DNA from: Tamarix chinensis
Lineage: Eukaryota; Streptophyta; Magnoliopsida; Caryophyllales; Tamaricaceae
Direction of reading: 5' to 3'
Assembly (NCBI GenBank): GCA_030549775.1
Contig: CM060177.1
Span: forward strand, 64,048,638-64,112,637
Length of the DNA stretch: 64,000 bases
Shown: positions 57,898 through 64,000 of the stretch, in pieces
Numbering within the stretch: position 1 is the first letter of the stretch
Layout: each line of letters starts with the position of its first letter
Made by a program: the position numbers and the translations under genes
Notes under the pieces: model-generated
What the model was told of the DNA's origin: nothing
The model's input: only the letters and a program-made list of their open reading frames with translations
Databases searched by the model: none

Positions 57898-58941
57898 GAT
57901 TAGCTTGTGAGAGACAAAGTATCTAGGAGTAAGTCTCAAACCTTCCGAAAGTTATTAACTTGGAAGACAAAAATCAAAGGAGGAATTCCGTAGATGAAAC
58001 ACCTAGACATTCATTTAAAGGTGCAAATTATGAAACCAGAATTCTCCCAAACCAACTTACAAAAAATAAGAAGATGAAGAATCGAAACAAACAAATCAAA
58101 AAATTTAAACACCTCCGCATTCTCCTAGCCTGTTCGATATAACTGACGCACAATTAAATGTTCTTGAAAAAGAATTTATAATTGATAAAGAATATTTCAA
58201 AAAAGATTTCTATTCAGAGGAAAACACCAAAAAGAGAAAATGGTTTTTCAAACACTGGATGGATCAAAGAGACTATATTCAATCTGAGTATTAAAAATTC
58301 ATGCAAGAAAACAAAGTCAAGATACTTTTCTTTGATTTGTTAGCAATGGATTTAAAAATAATAGGAGTAAAATTCTCGTTCAAAACCACAAATCCTATCA
58401 CCACTCGAAACAAAACCAAAACATAGCAAATTGAGAGAGAAACTGTTGAAACAGAACATCCACCTCTGCAAAATATCAAAATGATTGCTGGAGAAAACAC
58501 TATGGAGTTGAAACCACTTAGGATGCCAAAAGAAGATGAATTGGAAAACATAAAAAGTGTTGTTTTACATAGCAATAACAAAAACATTCATCTAAACACA
58601 ATTGGCACTCAACTGGTAAAATTAGACAAACAAATTCAAAAGACAATATTACCGACGATCCAAACTGTTTCTGAAAATCAAAAAATAGAACAAAAGAAAA
58701 TGCCTGTATTCAAACCTTTTGAATTATCAAAATCAAGTCAAAAATCAATACACACGGGCAAAGATGAATTCTTTAAGGCATTCAAAGATAAATTAGATCA
58801 GGTTGCTCCTTCAACTTCATCAAGCCCAACCCGGGTACCTGATACACCTGAACAAGCGGTATAAATTAACATGGTAAACCAAATGGATCAACTAGAAAGT
58901 GACGATGCCCAAGAGCCTGTTGTAGACCGTTTAGCGACCCA
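57898..58941 (+). pseudogene. EPRV copy 10 (inverted): leader scrap, linker and CP N-terminal region
   Basis: From 57898 EPRV sequence reads on the plus strand. A short leader piece (57899-57940) is joined to the linker (VINLEDKNQ type), so MP is deleted. Frame 57960-58142 has DETPRHSFKGANYETR. Frame 58481-58864 (127 aa) has ENTMELKPLRMPKEDE and the amphipathic/Ser-Pro segment. A stop ends it at the AQIN block. Confidence 0.7.
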
Positions 58942-59817
58942 ATGACATCTAGGTCTTTAATGCCAAGACAAATCGCACCTGACGTTAGTTTAGAGATCAG
59001 GCCCAACAAACTGGTTCAGCCCAACTACAAAGCCAAGTCGTTATATGAATGGAACATAGATGGACTCTCCGAATATCATATCTTAAGTTTATTACAGCAA
59101 ATGACGATGGCAGCAAATGCCTAAAAACCCAAATTAATACATATGATAAAACCATAGCGGAACTCTTGATAGCAGGGTTCCCAGGCCAACTCAAAGGATG
59201 GTGGGATTTCCACTTAACATTGGAAGAACAAACACAAATTTTAGACGCCATTAAGTTAGATGAAAATGATGAAATCATCTTTGAAAATGGTGAACCAATA
59301 TCTGATGTTGTTGCATCTTTAATCCTTTCCATATCACTACACTTTGTAGGTGACCCATCACACCTTAAAGAGAAAAATGCAGAACTCCTTTCAAACCTTA
59401 GGTGCAAACATCTTAGTGATTTTCAGTGGTACAAAAATACTTTCCTAACTAGAGTTGTGCTTAGGGAAGACTCAAACCAACCATTCTGGAGAGAAAAATT
59501 TCTGGCTGGATTACCTCCTTTATTAGGAGAAAAATTTAGGAACAAAATCAAAGAAGCCCATGGCAATCAAATCCCCTATAACAAATTTACCAATGGTGAA
59601 TTAATTAGTTTCACCCAAAAAGAAGGTTTAAAAATCTGCTAGGATTTAAACTTCAAAAACATCTCAAATAGGAAATAAACAAAACAAGACAAGAACTAGG
59701 ATCTTTCTGCAAACAATTCGATATTCTAGGATAATCAAATAAACAAAAGAAATGTTCTGGAAGTTGCAAACTTAGTTATAAAAAAAAATCAAAGCAGAAA
59801 TATTTACTTGCTCAACA
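58942..59817 (+). pseudogene. EPRV copy 10 (inverted): coat protein core
   Basis: Frame 58942-59124 starts with MTSRSLMPRQ. Frame 59049-59642 (197 aa) covers the core (LKGWWDFHLTLEEQ, HFVGDPSHLKEK, PFWREKFLAGLPPLLGEKF). The K/Q/Y-rich part at 59650-59817 is broken. It stops within the QQK stretch at ~59817, where the sequence changes to Ty3/Gypsy pol. Confidence 0.8.
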
Positions 59818-61204
59818 AAAGCTGAATGAATATGGGGAAATCAAGGTGACAAGGCAAGTATTGGTGGCATTATCCATTGGTAAATATGAAGATGAGGTGC
59901 TTTGTTATGTGGTTCCTATGCACGCAAGCCATTTACTCTTAGGAAGACCATGGCAGTATGATCGGAGGGTTACGCATGATGGATTCACAAATAGGTACTC
60001 TTTCACTCATAGAAAGCAACCTAATGAATTACCTCCAATCCGAGGGATTGAACATCATATTGATTTCATACTAGGTGCATCAATTCCAAACCGACCTACT
60101 TATAGGAGTAATCCCGAGGATACTAGGGAACTTCAGAGGCAAGTAGGTGAATTATTGGAGAAGGGGTATGTGCGCGAAAGCATGAGTCCTTGCCAGGTTC
60201 TGGTGCTATTAGTTCCTAAGAAGGATGGAACGTGGAGGATGTGTGTTGACAGCCGAGCCATCAACAACATAACGATAAAGTGTCGTCATCCCATTCCTAG
60301 ATTAGATGATATGCTGGATGAATTGCATTGTTCTTATGTCTTTACAAAAGTGGATCTTAAGAGCGGGATATCATCAGATTAGGATGAAGGAAGGTGATGA
60401 ATGGAAAACAGCTTTTAAGACAAAATATGGTTTGTATGAGTGGTTAGTGATGCCTTTCGATGTAACTAATGCTCTGAGCACATTTATGCATTAAATGAAC
60501 CATGTTTTGCGTGAATATATTGGCAAATTTGTCGTTGTGTATTTTGATGATATCCTAATTTATAGCAAAAACTTGAAGGAACATGTAGCGCATTTGAGAT
60601 ATGTCTTGGAAATTCTAAGAAAAGAAAAGTTGTTTGCTAATCTCAAGAAGTGCACCTTTTGCACGGATAAACTTGTTTTTCTTGGTTTTGTTGTTAGTAA
60701 GAAAGGAGTTGAGGTGGACGAGGAAAAGGTTAAGGCAATCCAAGAGTGGCCAAGGCCGACAACAATCAGCCAAGTGAGGAGTTTCCATGGCTTAGCTAGC
60801 TTCTATAGACGGTTTGTGCGTGATTTTAGTAGCTTTGCCACACCACTTACTGAAATCATCAAGAAAAATGTGTCGTTTAAGTGGGGGGAAGAACAAGAAA
60901 AGGCATTTAATTTGATAAAAGAAAAGTTAACTAATGCACCTTTGCTAGTTTTACCTAACTTTGCTAAAACTTTTGAAATTGAGTGTGATGCTTCAGGAAT
61001 AGGTATTGGAGCTGTTTTGATGCAAGAAGGTCGTCTAGTTGCTTATTTTAGTGAAAAGTTGAGTGGGGCGGCACTAAATTACCCTACGTATGATAAGGAG
61101 ATGTATGCCTTGGTAAGGGCTTTGGAAAATTGGCAGCATTATTTATGGCAAAAGAAATTTGTGATTCACACGGATCATGAGTCTTTGAAGCATTTGAAAG
61201 GATA
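59818..61204 (+). pseudogene. pol: Ty3/Gypsy pol, 5'-truncated: protease end, RT and RNase H
   Basis: Frame 59846-60382 holds the protease end ([13 protein letters not shown]) and RT start ([20 protein letters not shown]). A frameshift near 60366 moves to frame 60306-60494, which ends at a TAA. Frame 60495-61205 (236 aa) has the RT active site YFDDILIY (60540-60551), RRFVRDFS and RNase H ([27 protein letters not shown]). It is unrelated to the EPRV RT. Its gag, most of the protease and 5' LTR are missing; EPRV CP abuts instead. Confidence 0.85.
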
Positions 61205-62587
61205 AAAAAAGTTGAACAGACGCCATGCCAAGTGGGTGGCATTCATTGAAACATTTCCTTATGTGATCAAATACAAACAAGGTAAGGAAAATGTGGTGGC
61301 TGATGCCTTATCTCGAAGGTATGCTATACTTTCCATTTTAGATGCAAAATTTCTCGGCTTTGAATGCATTAAAGATTTGTATGCACAAGATTCTGATTTT
61401 GGTGATGTGTTCAATGCATGTGAAAAAATGGCATTTGGTAAGTTTTATAGGCATGAAGGATTTTTGTTTCGGGAAAATAAACTATGGGTGCCCATGTGTT
61501 CCCTACGTGAATTGTTTGTGGGAGAAGCTCATGGTGGTGGTTTGATGGGTCATTTTGGTGTAGCTAAGACATTAGGAATTTAGCATGATCATTTTTTTTG
61601 GCCTCATATGAAACGTGACGTGGAAAGACTCTGTGAGAATTGCATCACTTGTAAACAGGCCAAGTCTAAGTTGAAACCCCATGGGTTGTACACCCCTTTG
61701 CCAATACCTAGTGAACCTTGAACTATATTTCTATGGATTTTGTTTTGGGATTACCTAGAACTAAGAGGGGGAGAGATTCAGTTTTTGTGGTGGTAGATAG
61801 ATTCTCCAAGATGGCACACTTCATTTCTTGTCATCACATATAGCTGATTTATTCTTCAAAGAAATTGTTAGGATACATGGCATGCCTAGGACCATTGTTT
61901 CTTATTGGGATGCAAAGTTTTTGAGTTACTTTTGGAAAAGTTTGTGGGGAAAGTTAGGAACTAAGTTATTGTTTTCTACTACTTGTCATCCACAAACAGA
62001 TGGTCAAACTGAAGTCGTGAATAGAACTTTATCTACTTTGTTACGTGCTATCATTAAAAAGAACTTGAAAACATGGAAAGATTGTTTGCCACATGTTGAA
62101 TTTGCTTATAATACATCCAGCAACTAAGTTTTCACCTTTTGAAATGGTTTATGGCTTTAACCCTTTGTCACCATTGGATTTAACTTCTTTACCTTTGCGT
62201 GAACGTGTGAACTTGGATGGCAAAATGAAGGTAGAATTTATAAAGATGATTCATCACAAGGCACAACTGAACATTGAAAGGAAGACTCAACAATATGTCC
62301 AACAAGCCAACAAAGGATGCAAGAAGGTAGTGTTTGAACCAGGTGATTGGGTTTGGTTACACTTACGGAAGGAACGTTTTCCAGAGAAACGACGTTCAAA
62401 ACTCCCACCTCGGGGTGACATACCATTTCAAGTAGTGGAACACATCAATGATAACGCCTACAAGCTTGACTTACCAGGTGAGTATGGTGTTAGTACAAGC
62501 TTTAACGTTTCTGATTTATCTCCTTTTGATGTAGGTGATGATTTGAGGACAAATCCTTCTCAAGAGGAGGAGAATCAAATGATATGA
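61205..62587 (+). pseudogene. pol: Ty3/Gypsy pol: integrase (broken)
   Basis: Frame 61212-61583 covers the end of RNase H ([20 protein letters not shown]) and the H2C2 zinc-binding start, then a TAG. The catalytic triad can be placed: Asp in MDFVLGL at 61736-61738, Asp in YWDAKF at 61909-61911 and Glu in [10 protein letters not shown] at 62011-62013. Frames 61828-62127 and 62093-62587 (164 aa) overlap after a frameshift near 62110. The C-terminus has a GDWVWLHLRKERFP block and no chromodomain that I can see. The stop overlaps the LTR start. Confidence 0.85.
62562..62579 (+). other. Polypurine tract of the Ty3/Gypsy element
   Basis: The purine-rich run AAGAGGAGGAGAATCAAA directly precedes a TGATATGAAC LTR start. 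It lies within the last pol codons, a compact arrangement. Confidence 0.6.
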
Positions 62588-63440
62588 ACTCCATCAACAA
62601 CTGTGATGAAACACAATAGCAACGATGGTTTAAAACCCCAAGATCATGAAGACTCGCTTGAGCCTTGACCCAACACCTAATAAGATGAAAACCAAGACTA
62701 CAAAGGATTGAAACGCTACACCTAGAAAACTTGAGAATCTCTCAACAATCAAGGTGATAAGTTCGGTTGTTTGAACGCCACAAGATTAACTTGATAAGTT
62801 CTACAAGTTCTTTTAAGAACGATGAGGAACACAAAACCTTACAAATATGATAATTTCTGAAAAGTTATATATCCTTATTCATCTCAAAATACCTATATAT
62901 ATACTTGGAACACTGCTCCAAGAATAGGAAAAGTCACAACTAAAGCTTTAAAATACCCTCCTAGAATAAGGAAATTCATAACTAAAGCTAGAATACGAAA
63001 AGTCATAAATAAAGCTAGAATACAAAAAATCGTAACTAAAGCTTTTAAAACACCCTCCTAGAATAGGAAAAGTCATAATTAAAGTTTAAAACAGTACAAA
63101 CAATAAAGTAAACTAGTTCCCATGTTTTTTAGGCCTCTTGGACTTCTAAAGGTCATTCAAGTCCATTTAGGACCATGTTTTAATGTGTTTAACATAATCA
63201 TTCAAGACCATGTTTTAATCCTCTATTTAATATCTTGAAACTCATGAAATTCATGCCTTTTCATGGTTAGATCATGTTGGAAACGTTTTTGCATATATTA
63301 GTCTCTTCAACTTCTTTGATGATGTTGACTAAGTCTTGATTATTATTTGAGCCCATCTTGGTCTGTTTACAATCAGCCCAAATCTCTTGGATTAGCCCAT
63401 TTAGTGCTTCCTTGAAATGTTTGGCTCTAATTCTTCCTTC
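62580..63440 (+). repeat. Putative 3' LTR of the Ty3/Gypsy element (right end not located)
   Basis: It starts with TGATATGAAC directly after the PPT. A TATA-like TATATATA lies near 62892-62900 and an AATAAA at 63102-63107, so a promoter and poly(A) signal are in LTR order. There is no second LTR in the window to compare, so the right boundary is a guess. Confidence 0.5.
62915..63088 (+). repeat. Degenerate tandem repeats in the putative LTR
   Basis: The segment repeats variants of CTAGAATAGGAAAAGTCATA followed by ACTAAAGCT about five times, with unit lengths of roughly 30-45 bases. It lies between the TATA-like box and the AATAAA. Confidence 0.65.
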
Positions 63441-64000
63441 TTCTTTCTATATTTTTCGCATTCGCACCACCATTTTCACCGCCACGCTCCACCTCGACTA
63501 ACACTCGCCACCCTTTTGCCTTTGGCCAGTGGACTGACCACCAAGGTCACCCTCGCTGTTGTGGGTCATCGTCGCTGACCACCACTTCTTTTCCCTTCTT
63601 CTTTCCCCATTCGTTGCAGTGTTGCAGAGTGCACAGCCGTACAACACCTAAAATCTCCTGCTGCACAACCGTGCAACTTTTGCGCTGCCTGGCCATGTAA
63701 CTTTTTTTTTCCCAAAATGTTGTGCATTGGTGATGCACAACTGTGTAAGTTTTGCACCACGTGTTGTGCACTTTTTTTTTGCCATGCACCCTTATTTTCA
63801 CCCCCAAACCTTGTCCAAATATCACAAAAATTTAACCATAGCTCTACCACACATTCCTCTAGACATCCACACATCTCAAGCTCCCATTTGACTATGGTTA
63901 TATCTATTTTTACCCTCTTTACCTTGATTTCTCCTTCAATTTAATTCTTCGAGCTTAACCGTGGATTTTATTATTTTTTGTAGGTGGTATTCCATTAACT
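63441..64000. other. Unassigned region at the right end
   Basis: No convincing gene. The stretch 63450-63560 is C-rich. At 63615-63780 short motifs related to TGCACAACCGTGCAAC recur in both orientations beside T-runs. Open frames here are short and low in complexity (Cys/His-rich on the minus strand), so I do not call them genes. The region may be flanking host DNA or more of a repeat. Confidence 0.4.

Noticed and set aside
59818..62587. Ty3/Gypsy pol as part of the EPRV
   Set aside because: It has an integrase with zinc-binding and DDE motifs and a YFDD RT unlike the EPRV YIDD enzyme; caulimovirids lack integrase.
63547..63874. Cys/His-rich frames of 92 and 102 codons near the right end
   Set aside because: Built from short repeated TGCACAAC-like motifs in overlapping frames, with no known domain.
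1..64000. tRNA genes suggested by TGGTATCAGAGC matches
   Set aside because: These are primer-binding sites complementary to the tRNA 3' end, not tRNA genes; no cloverleaf was seen.

Overview
This window is plant nuclear DNA. About 58 kb of it (1 to ~59.8 kb) is a tandem cluster of decayed endogenous pararetrovirus (EPRV) copies of the family Caulimoviridae. No intact host gene is visible. The composition is AT-rich. Coding signals are viral or retrotransposon-derived and broken by stops, frameshifts and deletions. The host is a flowering plant, probably a eudicot; the sequence does not identify the species.

The EPRV unit runs 5'->3' on the minus strand. Its order is: TATA-like promoter, AATAAA about 115 nt downstream, leader with a tRNA-iMet primer-binding site, movement protein (MP), a linker and coat-protein (CP) N region, CP core with zinc knuckle and acidic tail, aspartic protease (PR), reverse transcriptase (RT), RNase H (RH), then a second ORF (ORF2) of unknown function whose ATG overlaps the end of ORF1 in another frame. 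One long MP-CP-PR-RT-RH polyprotein plus a downstream ORF2 is most like Florendovirus/Petuvirus; the genus is inference. I number the copies from left to right: copy 1 (1-6116), 2 (6117-13648), 3 (13649-19088), 4 (19089-24478), 5 (24479-31255), 6 (31256-39162), 7 (39163-45857), 8 (45858-52366), 9 (52367-57897) and 10 (57898-59817, inverted to the plus strand).

Two subfamilies are interleaved. Copies 1, 3, 4 and 8 share one CP N-region type; those with PR show DTG or NTG. Copies 2, 5, 6, 7 and 9 share a second CP type and a DP(G/S) protease motif, and several keep a longer MP-CP linker. Copies 2, 5, 6 and 7 share the same stop codon in the zinc knuckle, and copies 2, 5 and 6 share a ~1.5 kb foreign insert at one site. 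The array therefore seems to have grown partly by duplication in the chromosome of already disabled copies.

Younger elements are nested in the array: a gag-only LTR retrotransposon (19372-22312), a solo LTR with perfect TTTAT target duplications (31703-32388) and a MITE with terminal inverted repeats (52505-52946). At the right end, the inverted EPRV fragment is fused at ~59818 to a 5'-truncated, broken Ty3/Gypsy pol on the plus strand, followed by its putative 3' LTR from 62580. The last ~500 bases show no recognisable gene.
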